This document shows, piece after piece, positions 12,577 to 22,939 of a stretch of DNA of 64,000 bases (position 1 is its first letter; the number at the start of each line of letters is the position of its first letter). A program made the translations under genes and the position numbers. This DNA is from Ligula intestinalis (lineage: Eukaryota; Platyhelminthes; Cestoda; Diphyllobothriidea; Diphyllobothriidae). Under the pieces are notes generated by a model. The model saw nothing but the letters and a program-made list of their open reading frames with translations. It was not told the DNA's origin and searched no databases. Location: positions 13,420,523-13,484,522 of the forward strand of contig JAYGXS010000006.1 in the NCBI GenBank assembly GCA_036362985.1. Direction: 5' to 3'.

Positions 12577-14012
12577 AGGTACAGGGGTACCGCCAACTCT
12601 ATGGCTAGCTCTTTTAATAGCTTTGCAGGTATCTCATCCGGACCTGACGACTTCGTTTCTTTAAGCTGTAGAAGTTCTCGCAGAACGGTAGCATCCGTGA
12701 GTGCAACCGAGTCTATGGTCTGGATCACACCCACACTGCAGTTAATAGCGGTGAAGTCAGCCTCTCTCGTAAAGACCGACTGGAAGAAGCAGGATAGATG
12801 TTCCGCCTTTTCGTTAATCTCGCAAATTTCTACACCGTCGTCTGTTTTTAGCAGAGGAATAGGGTCTCTATTTCGAGTACATTGCCTAACGTAGCTGTGG
12901 AAAAGCTTTGGGTTTCCCACTGCACGGTTTATTAGATTACTCTCAAAGTTTTGTCGGCTAATTCGTATCAGGCTCTTAACCTTGTTTCTCTGCGCCTTAT
13001 ACCTATTGTACGATTCGGGGGTCCTCTCTCTGCGATAGATTTTGAACAGCCTTCCTTTGCGATTAACTTACCTCTTTAGCGTCGGCGGTAGCCATCGAGG
13101 CCTATTTGTTACTTTCTTTACCATGATAGGACAGAAATCGGTAATTAGTCCGTGTAATACGGCTTTGAATGCCGACCAATCATCGAGAACGCACCCGGTG
13201 AATAGTTCGTACCAGTCTATCTCGCTCACTGTGGTTTTCATTTGTGTAAAGTCCCCGCTCCAGATGTTGCGTCTGGTTACCCCACAACGATCGGGCACAG
13301 AGAAGAGTGAATATTCCCACTGTAGCACTACGTGATCACTTTTTCCGAGAGGTGGTAAACAATTTACAATGTCCACGCTATCAGGTGCTTTGGTAAGTAC
13401 TAGGTCTAAGCAATAAGCTTGTTGCCCTTCGCGTAATCTGGTCGGATATAGGACGTGTTGCGTTACGAAAGATGCCTGTACTGTGCACAGGAGTCGTCGA
13501 TCGAAATTTACTTCTGAGCCGGGCGCAGAACTCACATTCTAGTCGATTTGGGGGGCGTTAAAGTCTCCCATGACCAGGACATCGGATCTCCTAGCAATTT
13601 CTTCGACTCCTTCTATCAGACTATTGTCTGACTGTTGGTTACTCGATGGTGGACGGTAGACCGCCATGATGTCAAGGGTCTGTGACCCCGGTGTTCTAAC
13701 GGTGAGCCATATTGCCTCTCTATTGCCCGAAAGGTTTTCGGATTTGTCGGACACGGGCAGGCCGTGTCTAGCATAGATAAGCACACCCCACCTTGACGCC
13801 CGACTATCTTTTCGGAAAACTTGAAACCCGGGGAGAGCAATTTCCTGGTCGCCTACCTTCGTGGACAACCATGTTTCTGTTATGCAGACGACGTCTGCTT
13901 CCAGTTGGCACGTAATAATCTTAAGCTCATCTAATTTGGAGAGCAGGCTTTGTGCATTGGTGTACATGCACTTTAGTTTCTTTGTACGGTGTAACCCGGT
14001 TGTGACAGTCAC
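12577..14012 (-). pseudogene. LINE ORF2: apurinic-type endonuclease plus start of reverse transcriptase
   Basis: One reading frame carries the AP-like endonuclease motifs in order: MYTNAQSLLSKLDEL, ITETWLS, VYRPPSS, GDFNAPQID and SDHVVLQWEY. The catalytic Asn, Glu, Asp and His positions are present. After a basic linker (RYKAQRNKVKSLIR) the reverse transcriptase begins with SSGPDEIPAKLLKEL before the gap. Two in-frame stops interrupt it: TAG after PQID near 13537, where the family has Trp, so a TGG to TAG change, and TAA after LKR near 13066. No frameshift is needed. No ATG is seen at the start; the frame overlaps the ORF1 stop. The assignment to CR1-like LINEs rests on this endonuclease and linker pattern. 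Confidence 0.75.
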
Positions 14013-14938
14013 GTCCTGACCGTCGTTCGAAGTATTACGGTTTGGTTCAATGTTTCCTTCTGAATTATCTTCCCGTTGAAGATTTTCAGGCCTACCTGGC
14101 CATTCTTGTTCCTCGACTGTAGTTCCGCTACTAGTTCTCGGCGTTTCAGCCGTTCCTCCAGGGAGTAGTCCGGTTTAAAAAATACCTCTTTATACGCCAG
14201 ACGTAGGTTAGTTTTCTTAGACAGGATTACCTGAACATGTTCCTTGTTTTTAACTATTATTTTTAGCGGTCTGGGTCGGGTCATTTCTGCAGTATCTGCC
14301 GGCCTTTTCCCGATACGAAATGACTTGAACACTTCAAATTATTTACCTGGCGAGAACAGATCGCTCAGGATATCGTTAAAGGAAACCAATATCGGATCGT
14401 TCTGGTCATTTGAGCGGTCTGAAATGGCTTTTTTTAGCCCCTGTACAACTAGACAGTATTCATGATCCTCTCGGTGTCGTGTGCCCTTAGCTGAGGTTTT
14501 CGCCACATTTTCTGCAGTGGGCCTGGAGCTCGAACTGTGTGGTGTGACTGCTTGGTCGTCAGAACTGTCTGAAGTTGCTTCTTGCAACCCCTGAACAACT
14601 ACCCCATGTTCACTACCCTGTCGGGAGTCTTTTATTTCAGTTTTGGTCGCCTTCGCTGCAGTTGGCCCAGAGCTCGAAACGGATGGTGTGACTGCTTGGT
14701 CATCGGATTTGTCTGAAGTTGTCTCACCGGTGTCTATGTTGTCTACTATGGCGGCTTGTGCTTCTGGTATATGCATCCTCTGTTCTTCTTTAGGTGGTCC
14801 ATGCGTATGCACTGAAGTCATCACTTTTTCCATCGCAGCGACGGTCTGCTGGAGGAGTTTTTTCCTATTTTCCGTTTTACCTTCAAGTTTGCTATACTTA
14901 GAGGCTAGAATATGATATCCTTCGCGGGCCCGTCTTCC
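14009..14938 (-). pseudogene. LINE ORF1 with internal tandem duplication
   Basis: The frame begins after a stop near 14940 with a coiled-coil-like segment (SKYSKLEGKTENRKKLLQQ). Next come two copies of a roughly 50-residue unit (SD-x-SDDQAVTP ... VVVQGLQEA, then SDDQAVTP ... LVVQGLKKA) and a C-terminal domain with FRIGKR, RPRPLKIIV and a basic end. The VVQGL strand followed by a later PRPLKIIV strand resembles the RNA-binding part of CR1-type ORF1 proteins, which bind the element RNA. A single TAA after SPGK near 14339 breaks the frame. The homologous LINE at 26.8-28 kb has only one VVQGL-like unit, so the duplication is private to this copy or subfamily. Confidence 0.6.
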
Positions 14939-15219
14939 AGATTTTTACTTTAATCTCGAAAATTCGCATTTCTTTGCGCAGTTCTGCATTTCACGCAGCT
15001 CGTTTTCCTTTCGTATTGGTTGTACTTTTCCTTTTAATTATCGCGCTCTAGACATTAGTTTATTTAAATAGTTTTTCCTATAAACTTTTACTTGTGCATG
15101 CTCTGAATTTTTATTTATCTTTTCTTTCCCAGGTAAAGCGCATCTACTGAACCTCTATTACCACCTGTCTTGTAACCAGGGGTCTTTCGTTACTATGGTG
15201 ATGTACGAACTGAATCCTC

Positions 15220-16435
15220 ACCTTGCGGGAAATAAAGCTGAGTATTGGGTCTGACCTGCAAGGTATTGTGGTAAAACAACAGCAACTGTAGCATTGAAAG
15301 CCTCAAGCAGAAGGGTGATAAGAGTATCGGGGATAGAATGCCTCAGGAGAATAGCATTGGCTCGTGAGCGGCAAAATGTTGACAAAGTTAAGGACGAACC
15401 ATTGTTAGGAATGCGTAATACTCCGAAATGAGTACACCTGCTGTGTAGAAGTACTAAAAGGAAAGTAACGGATGGCCAAATCCTTCGAAGGGAGAGGATG
15501 GGTGCTGTTGATATCAACCAAGTGTCCGTAAAACTTAAGGGAAGACACATCAAAGCGGCACTTGGAGGGATTGAGAACCAAACAAAATTGTTCGAGGCGG
15601 TCAAACAGCATTGCAAGATGCTCCATGAGTTTTTCAGTAATGGAGCTGGCGACCACCACGTCGTTAGTGTAGGTATAGACATACGGAAAGGTATGGAGCA
15701 GTCTGTGTACAAACCTCACAGTGTGATGGATACACAGGTTGCCGATCAAGCCTATGCGTCAGGTGAATGTGGGATTGCAACGAGGAAGAGGTAGGATCAA
15801 GTCCTCGTTGGTGTTGTTGTGGCGATGGTAGCGAGGATAGTATTTTTGGGGCGTCGGACGTGGTGTCCACGGTGAGGAGAGTGAAACAATAGTGGCGTCG
15901 GTGGTGCTCATCGAAGAAGTCGATGCGAGCGTTGTTGCGAGAGGAATTATGGTGGTCATTGAGGACGGTGGGGCATTGGGATTCTGATAACCGGCGGTGA
16001 GGTGGTCGTCTTCGTGGACGCCGTGGAGTTACATTCAAGGGTGTTTGTGAAAATAGCATTGGAATTTCTCCCGTTTTGCTGAAGTGCTTCCAAAGATGTC
16101 CGACGATAATTATTTGGGGGCTAAATGTACGTTGATCTCGTAGGCATGTTGAAAGAGGTTTAGTTTTAACGCTGTCGATCAGAGGTGCTTGCCATTTACG
16201 AACCACGAATTTGGCTTTTGGAGGCACCATTTGATTGACTGCATAAGTCGCTGCGCCGGTTTAAACTGCTCAGCCCTAGACTGATATGCCCGTTTTTGGG
16301 TTGGTTCGCAAAAAACTCCAAAGGGTTTGTCGTGTCGTTATTGTAGTGTCGCTTCTGTCCTCCCAGTCGCCTAGCACCCGTAGCTTCATCTTCGTAGAAG
16401 CATCGCTTGAGCCGTCGTGCGTTGTTCAGAAACAC
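15220..16435 (-). mobile_element. Ty3/gypsy-type LTR retrotransposon remnant
   Basis: On the minus strand 15560-15720 encodes a reverse transcriptase piece: FPYVYTYTNDVVVAS (the YIDD-type active site changed to YTND), then LNPSKCRFDVSSLKFYGHLVD, the typical gypsy sequence after the active site. Further on, in another frame, 15225-15380 gives a RNase H start (ITLLLEAFNATVAVVLPQYL). Upstream frames to 16435 are Pro/Arg-rich and broken. Frameshifts separate all parts. No LTRs were found next to it. It is dead, since the catalytic Asp is lost. Confidence 0.65.
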
Positions 16436-16468
16436 ATACTACTTAATTGATTTAATGAGACCTTATAT

Positions 16469-16728
16469 TTACATTAAAGTTGGCTCCACGAACATTTCAT
16501 GGGGGAAATGCAGTGAACGAGTTCTACGCTGCTCTTTCGCAAGCGCATCACCTGTTCGACCATTCACGTTTTTTAAATATTTGATGCATTTTGCATGAAA
16601 AGTACCTTTTACAAATGTTGCGTTTTCACTACATTTTATGCATCTTTGTACGGTTTCAATGGAGTATTGAAGTGCGTGTGTCATTTACTCCAAATATGCT
16701 GAGTGATACTAACTGGTACTTACAAAGT
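16469..16728. repeat. Dispersed repeat R2, copy 1
   Basis: It matches 30975-31190 in the same orientation: TTTCGCAAGCGC versus TTCCGCAAACGC, then TTATGCAT..TGTAC, TTTCAATGGAGT versus TTTCACTGGAGT, and the shared end GTCATTTACTCCAAATATnCTGA. No coding content. Possibly a SINE or a non-autonomous element of unknown type. Confidence 0.5.
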
Positions 16729-16739
16729 CGACGATATAT

Positions 16740-17178
16740 CGCAGTACCAGTTGACAGAGAATGTCACCACTGCGGAGCATTCTGGTCCGCACTCTGTGTC
16801 CTGAATCCTGTCCTGCCATCTCATCTTCAGTATTATGTGGAGCCAACCGGGAGGGAAGACATTCAGCTTCCGTGCACAGTCGAAGAAGAGGTTGCAGCTC
16901 TCCACGCCGTTCAGAAGTGTCAAAAAGACGATGGCTTTGTACAATATGAGTTTGGCGTTGAGCTGGCAACCATGAGGATTACACGTTGGGTCATGTAGCC
17001 GGCCAAAGGCCTGGCGGACTTTGAATATCCGATGCGTAAATGCACTTTTGATTTTGGTGCTATGTGGAATCGCACTTCCCAAGGGGTTTAATTTGTCCAC
17101 AGTTTTCGGTTTGCAGCTTTTGATAGTGGAAGAATGATATACGTGTGCAGTAACGGACAACGGTTGGTATGCGACCAC
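16740..17178 (-). pseudogene. RTE-type LINE, 3' end of the reverse transcriptase ORF
   Basis: The minus-strand frame reads RIFKVRQAFGRL, NPHGCQLNAKLILYKAIV, LNGVES, ARKLNVFPPG and MRWQDRIQDTE. This string of motifs is the conserved C-terminal part downstream of the reverse transcriptase active site in RTE-like LINEs of flatworms. The endonuclease and catalytic parts are absent. The frame is otherwise free of stops for over 150 codons, including unrelated flanking codons at both ends. Confidence 0.6.
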
Positions 17179-17574
17179 CGTTTTGACCGTATCGAGTATT
17201 TATCCAACGCTGACGCAGCCGGTCACAAAGAGGTGCACGTTCAGTCGCAATTCTGAGTGCAAAGCCGTCCGGTCCTGCAAACTATTCGAGAATTAATGCT
17301 TTGGGATCGGCATGAACCAGTTTTTTAGCGAATGTTCATCAGTTCTGTTGCCGATGTGGATCTCAGGACACTCCTCACGACAGAGTGATTACGTAGCCCT
17401 AAGTCTGTCCTTGGGTCACAATGAATGCTTTGGAGACTATCCCACTGTCAGTGGCACCCGTCATCATACCGCCGTGGAGCTGACGCACTGTGGTTACTCA
17501 CTCGGCGCAGACGATCATCGAGTGGAGGCTCACCACTGCTCACGAGTGCACATGTACTGGCTACATACGTGAGT

Positions 17575-19230
17575 CTCAAGGGCATCATAGGGAAACTTCT
17601 GAGCAGGATCAGGACATTTGTGGTCAGTCAAGAACAACATGTTTACACCAACGGGATAAATCGTGCCGAATGAACTTGATTGATGGTTATCATCAAGACT
17701 CCATTCTCGGTCCTATGTTATTCATTCTCTATGTCAATAGCACCCTTTGAGGAATGGACTGCAGTTAGGTCTTGTTTGCCGACGAAGTTAAACTCGGGCA
17801 GGTCATTAAGCATCCGAGCGGCAGAGAACGTCCGCAAAATAATTTGTTCAGATTGCACATGTGGTTCGAGAGATGGCTTCTAGGCTAGACTGTGCACAAG
17901 TGCACATTCCTCCACTTGCGTCCAACGAACTGCCGAATAACTGCCAAGGTCATAAAATAGTCGGCGGTTATAAAACCCATCTCGGGCCCAGACCAAATTG
18001 GGCTTAATAAGTGGAGGGCGCATTAACCGGAGAGTCCTAGCTCTTGATTAGCGAACGCAGGATAGGCACTATACATTAAATACGCACTGTATTATATGTC
18101 GAGCTTGGTTATGTACAAGAAAAGAATGCTGTTTGTCTGTATTTTACGCAATGACAAAAACAAAAAAATGATTTGCGGCACATGCGGCTTTCTCATTTGG
18201 GGATTTGTCATCCTGACCCCTCATGTCTGGTGCCGTCCAAACAGCGCGTCGCAAAATTTAACTTGAAAAGTGAAAACAAATCACATCCGGCGTCTTGTTT
18301 TGCATAAGACTGGCCAAAATTATGTAACCAGTTGCGCACGCAGAGAGATGAAAATCTCACTCGATCCTGTTGGCAAACTGGGCTTTGTAGCCGGTGACTG
18401 GGCTTATTAACCGGCGGATTTCGCTATGTAAAATTTTATCCCAAGCTGATTTGGGCCAAATACGTGGCTGGGCCTATTAACCGTGGGCTTAATAAGCGGC
18501 GACTGCTGTATTACCTGAACATTATTCAAATTTCCATAGAATCTTCACAGAAGGACCTCGGCGATTGAATGCAAGGCAATTTAACCCATCGTTATAATTT
18601 GTCAAGTTTGCAAACAAAGCCACGCGACTGTTGCATGCTATCAAGAGGATGTTCATAGCTTTAGACAAAGATCTTTTTGGCAAATTATACGGCAACTTTG
18701 TTCAACCACATCTTCAATATGGCATACAGGCGTGGCGGTCATGATTCTCAAAAGACAGAACAGGTCTCGAGAAACTGCAGCGTCCGGTGACAAAGCTTGT
18801 AAGAAATCTAAACGACTACGCTTACATAGAGAGACCGTTAGGCCTTAATTGATCCCCTAAATAGTACAGGCAGCATAGAGAGAATTTTATCTTACTATAC
18901 AAAATACTACAGGGCTTGAGAAAGGATTGCGGTTCGAGGACATTTTTCAGTGGCACCTACCGTCTTATCTCTGTAGACACACAATGAAGCTGCGCACAAA
19001 AATATTTGTGCTTAATCTCCGCTCTGAAATCTTTACGCAGCGGGCCATAGAGATGACCTCCATCAGTCCATCCATGAGCAGTCGTGGAGGCGACGGCCCT
19101 AGAGCTCCCGCTGTACCTTGGCAGTATGAACTCGAACTAACACACCACCAACTCCGGACAAGAGTTATTTGCAAAAAGATTGCTACTCACAGTTTGTAAA
19201 TAGTATGTTAAAATAAAAACTACATGTACG
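17575..19230 (+). mobile_element. CR1-like LINE fragment interrupted by a TIR element
   Basis: The 3' part of ORF2 in several frames: GIIGKLLSRIRTFVV, then YHQDSILGPMLFILYVN (PQGSVLGPLLF-type motif) and VLFADEVKLG (the FADD active site with the second Asp replaced by Glu). After the insertion at 17955-18508 the frame resumes with SSQKDLGD, KDLFGKLYGNFVQPHLQYGI and YRQHRENFILLYKILQG. The order is that of CR1 reverse transcriptase C-terminal sequence. Many stops and frameshifts are present. Confidence 0.65.
17955..18508. mobile_element. 554-bp TIR element inserted in the CR1 fragment
   Basis: Terminal inverted repeats: left AGTCGGCGGTTATAAAACCC, right (reverse complement) AGTCGCCGCTTATTAAGCCC, about 24 bp with few differences. 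TA flanks both ends (17953-17954 and 18509-18510), the target duplication of Tc1/mariner/pogo-type elements. Internal copies of GGGCTTATTAACCGGCGGAT-like words form subterminal repeats at 18394-18490. There is no transposase, so it is non-autonomous. The CR1 coding sequence continues on either side, which supports the boundaries. Confidence 0.65.
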
Positions 19231-19357
19231 TGTACCTATGTATATGACGCATCGGCATTTAGTCAATCGGATTTAATGGGACTGTCTATTAACTTAACCA
19301 AATAAACTGATGAGCTGAGGCAAACTTTCGCATCCCATATATGCGTATGGATAGAAA

Positions 19358-19396
19358 ATAATAAGAAGAAGATGACGAAGAAGAAGAAGAATTTTG
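19358..19396. repeat. Imperfect (GAA)n microsatellite
   Basis: Purine-only run dominated by AAGAAG on the plus strand, with GATGAC interruptions. Confidence 0.7.
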
Positions 19397-19573
19397 GGAT
19401 GACCCGGACGCGAGTTTTCACTCGGGCAATCCTGAGACTACCAGAACAAAGGAACCTGACTGATGGCCAGTTTATGCTGTTACAAGCGACCTTCAAAGAG
19501 CGGACGCAAGGCTAGGACAAAGAAAACACGAGAAGTCAGGCAGCCACTGGAGGTAGACTGCTACCGGATTACT

Positions 19574-19914
19574 GTCGGAGCCGAGTGATGTCACGCGAGG
19601 ACAGACGCACATACGTGCGTAAGCGAGCATGCGCACTGGAATAGCCAATGGGGAGCAACGACAATTGCCCCTTAAATAGTGAGGCTGCCAGCAGAGCGGC
19701 GACTCTGCTGTAGGACACGCTGCGACTACACGACACTGCTGCCTAGACGAGACCGACCACAAAAGGATACTGCTGGACACACGGACTAGAGTTCATGTAC
19801 TAGTACCAGTGACAGTAAATTACATGTTGTTATCCCATTCTGTCTTCCCTTTCTACCACGCACTGGGGGCAAATAACCGGTGTTGACACAGGAACACACG
19901 CGGTTACAACAAAG
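19574..19914 (+). repeat. Possible solo LTR
   Basis: About 340 bp starting TGTCGGAGCC and ending GGTTACAACA, with a CCAAT box near 19646 and a TATA-like CTTAAATAG near 19671, as in an LTR promoter. I could not find a convincing 4-6 bp target duplication and no second copy is present, so this stays tentative. Confidence 0.25.
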
Positions 19915-19994
19915 AAGAAGAAGAAGAATGAGAAGGAGAAGAAGAAGATGATGAAGAAGAAGAAGAAGAAGAAGAAGAAGACGAAGAAGAAGGC
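19911..19994. repeat. (GAA)n microsatellite abutting a PLE 3' end
   Basis: About 84 bp of GAA/GAT/GAC triplets. On the minus strand it reads (TTC)n and directly continues the 3' end of the PLE tail at 19995-20225, whose other copies end in short TTC runs. Confidence 0.75.
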
Positions 19995-20225
19995 GTTTCG
20001 ATCACCGGAATCATTATTTTATTCGTATGAGCTTTCTAACCCTTGCAGGAGTCCATCGTCAGAGCTAGAAGCGTCAAGGAGAAACAAGCAAAATTTATAG
20101 GGGATAGGGGCCAATCAACCGTTATAGTTGGTGGGGAGAAGGCACAAATTAAGCAGCAATGCCATCAGTCCGGAAATGTCAGCGCAGGGCGATGCATTCG
20201 GGTGCCGGATCGATACATTGGTTGA
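19995..20225 (-). mobile_element. PLE 3' tail P2 (non-coding)
   Basis: The minus strand carries the 3' UTR words TATAACGGTTGATTGG and CCTATAAATTTTGCTTG shared with the tail at 39040-39100, the hammerhead-like motif at 20029-20062, and GATTCCGGTGATCG, then TTC repeats. No coding part remains. Confidence 0.65.
20025..20068 (-). ncRNA. Hammerhead-like motif, copy E
   Basis: On the minus strand: CTGACGA (20062 to 20056), extra T, stem II GGACTC/GGGTTA (five pairs including wobbles, outermost mismatch), GAAAGCTC (20036 to 20029). The core is complete, stem II is weakened, and helix I is poor next to the core. Confidence 0.4.
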
Positions 20226-20399
20226 CTAAATTGTCATCCAAGTCCCAGCTTTTTGTATGCCATAAATTCCAGTTATGCGTAATTTAGAAACGATGCAGAC
20301 AGAAGATAAATAAATTTTGCAATATCCTGGTATAAATTCGACCATTCATTTTTGTGTTCGCAAGCTAAGAAAAGAGCCTGAACGTTATCCACTATGATA

Positions 20400-21000
20400 G
20401 AAAATACTCCAATTTGAAGAAAATAGTGAGATTTTTTCATTTAAAGCAAAACTATGCCACCTATTTTTAGATACATTTAAAAAATAGTCAAAATTCTCCA
20501 TTTTCATTTTGACATTACCTTGGAAAAATGTAACATGCACAGATATTCATCCGTTCAATATCTAATTAAATTGTTTTTAAAATGATAACCTATAATCGAA
20601 TGTTCTTTTATTGATCTTAGGAATAATCATACCAGAATTCTGTTTTGAATATTATTTTTCTCGACAATGTGCTTTGGTTTTTGGAGGAATTTCTAAATAT
20701 GGCCCAAATGACTATCTTCATAAGAACTAAGATCAAAAAGCTCATCTTTGCGATAAATTCTTTTTTAGGTAGCTTATTCTAAAAGTTTTGATATAAAAAT
20801 CGAACAAAATATGCGTTTATAGACTAAAACTTAAAAACAGAGAAAATCGTCGAAAATCTGCCGGAATTTAAAGGAAAATTTGTAAGTCATGGCAATTAAA
20901 TAATGGCAATATATTTAGAGTATTTTGACTTAGAAAAAGTAATTTTAATATAAAGAAAGTGATAGGGTTACCCATTCAACTTACGATGATTAAATTTATC
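20400..21000 (+). repeat. AT-rich interspersed repeat R3, copy 1
   Basis: It shares words with the reverse complement of 40480-40900: CAATGTGCTTTG, AAATATGGCC, TGCCGGAATTTA, and GACT/GAGTC-AAAAAAG-TTATTTT, in the same order and with similar spacing. Divergence is high. No coding capacity. Confidence 0.5.
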
Positions 21001-21399
21001 ATGGAAACGGGACAGTGCAGTAAGCTACCCTTTCTAGTCGTCCTCATGCTAAGAGATGGCGCTCGGCATTTCACAGATATGTCTGGAGAGGGCAATACCT
21101 ACACTTGACCAGTTTTGCGTCAGTATAATGGGAACGAACTCTGGTACATACTCTATTTCAAAAAAGGGAAATATTTTCCCTAGTGAGACTCTACCAGTAG
21201 CCCCACTTAACCGTAGCTATCCTGTACCTTTCCTCCAAAACTAAAGCAATCCTTTCCTGCCAAATTGACGGAACGGTCAGTTCTAAAAAGGCCCGTAACA
21301 ATATCTGTATTTGTTTAGGTGAATAGTACGTCGAATACAATCAAGCGACGGTTGCATTGTACCGCAGAAAGGACGTACAACGCAGCTTAACTTGTCTTC

Positions 21400-21740
21400 A
21401 TTGGTCCTATAAAACGCCCTCCGATAAAAAGGACAAAGGATGCCTTACCATTGCACACCACCCCAAATTGTATCAATGTATTCACGTGCACTTGCGGATA
21501 CAAATCCATTGGGCGTACGCATGGGCAACTGGCAGCCAGGACCGCTGAACGCTTGCCTAATTGGCTTTTAAAGTGAGAAGACAATTGTCGATTACTAAAC
21601 ATGTGATATGCAGTTATCACTCGGTCAGCCTCAAAACAGCTTTCCATGTATTTGTTCAAGCACGAACAAATCGAACTCTGTGCTACTTGGAAGCGGCTTA
21701 CATACGGCGGTAGAGACCCGACCTGTGCAAGTATCTAGAC
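21400..21740 (+). pseudogene. PLE GIY-YIG endonuclease fragment, second subtype
   Basis: The frame at 21465-21575 reads FTCTCGYKSIGRTHGQLAAR then ERLPNWLLK: a Cys-x-Cys-Gly motif, the IGRT form of the YIG motif, and a Leu-Pro-x-Trp-Leu follow-on. This is the PLE subtype distinct from the YVGETGR elements elsewhere in the window. It is frameshifted around; downstream sequence to 21740 is compatible with the rest of the domain in other frames. No reverse transcriptase is seen. Confidence 0.5.
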
Positions 21741-21889
21741 TACGTGGTTAATTTCCAAGTACCCTGGTAATTAGGTTGCTAGTTTTAAGCACGATTTGGT
21801 TTTTACCACAATTTTCTCCCCCTTTTCTCCCTATGGGCTGATTTCATGTAATTTCCTTCAATTTACCATTATTTACACTGAACAATGAC

Positions 21890-22040
21890 CCTTGTTGTTA
21901 TACATTCGCATCCAGTGAAATGCAATCTGCTGTACACTTCTTCCCGTTATTTGACCTATGCAACGACGATATTCAGTTGAAAAGACGTCGCGAAATTTGT
22001 TGAATTCAATAAATCCTGCTGTCTACGATTTGTAAAATAA
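21890..22040. repeat. Dispersed repeat R1, copy 2
   Basis: Second copy of the repeat at 4880-5045, same orientation, recognisable by GTCGCGAAAT and CAATAAATCCTGCTGTC. Confidence 0.5.
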
Positions 22041-22044
22041 GAGT

Positions 22045-22935
22045 TTAATTTATTTTTCTAATTTGAAGCTACTTTTACGCTTTCAGAACGCAAGATTTTA
22101 AAAAAATTTTGTTTTCCGTTATAAACCGTAAGAGCTGTTTACATTTCTTTCAAGGGAGAAAATTGCCTGTGGTTGTTTATGATCACTTCCGAGTTTTCGT
22201 GCATGCGTTAATGCCGGTTTGCGAGTCATTATCAATCTTCTGCAAACTTCGGTATTTTACACGATTTCTCCGCCCTACTGTATTCTAGTATACAGCGCAG
22301 CATAAACAAGCCACATTCCAACATGCGGGTTACACACCGAAATGTTAAATGGCTACCAAAATTGGGGCCTTAGCCTACCAGGGGATCATAAAGATCCAGG
22401 ATTAATGTCTAGGACATTAATTTGTGCGGGGTAGTTCTCGTGAACTTCGTTCCCAATGCAAATTCCAATACCAGTATTCCCCTGCTAAATAATTACATTA
22501 AGTCTAGCTTCAAAATTATTTTATCAGAGGAGATAAGGCTGACTGCGGATTCTAGTACGAAAACATCAAAGCTTTTTGACCTAATTGGTTCAACTTAATT
22601 AACGCCTACTTAGTTTCATTAAAGGTTTCATTCCGTTGCTTAGTAGGGACTGTAAACTCTGGAATGATAGGTGATGCTTACTTTGTATGCTTCTTCGATG
22701 TAAGCCTTTTCCCGCATAAAATGAAGGTATGCAATGGACTCTCATAAATCATCGGCAGACGCTGACAACCCAATAAATAGGCTGGGCTTGGAATGTAAGC
22801 TTTCGTCAAATATTTTTGCGTTTTCGCTTTAACCAGACAAAATGTAAGAAAGTTCTACTGGCCATTCATTTTTCTCCCAGCATTTAACAATTTTTCATTA
22901 TCCGCAACTGTCCAGTCGCAAGCCGTCCTGAGGGG
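22045..22935. other. No gene seen
   Basis: AT-rich, no recognised element or exon. Confidence 0.4.
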
Positions 22936-22939
22936 TACC

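Larger units (their letters stand above)
12577..14940 (-). mobile_element. CR1-like LINE L1 (minus strand)
   Basis: The order on the minus strand is ORF1 (14938 to 14009), ORF2 endonuclease (14012 to about 13070), linker and start of the reverse transcriptase up to the gap. The two ORFs abut: the ORF1 stop overlaps the open frame of ORF2. The element may continue beyond the gap, but the sequence at 11640-11686 is too short to assign. It is better kept than the other LINEs here, being broken mainly by single nonsense codons. Confidence 0.75.

Noticed and set aside
11640..12920. Long open frames through the N run on both strands
   Set aside because: They exist only because N codons are not stops; just the outer minus-strand part is real LINE sequence.
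15218..15712. 164-codon minus-strand open frame as a gene
   Set aside because: Only its last part matches the gypsy RNase H; the rest is a shadow of the reverse transcriptase in another frame.
19574..19914. Confident solo LTR call
   Set aside because: TGT...ACA ends and promoter-like boxes are present, but no target duplication and no second copy are seen; kept at low confidence only.
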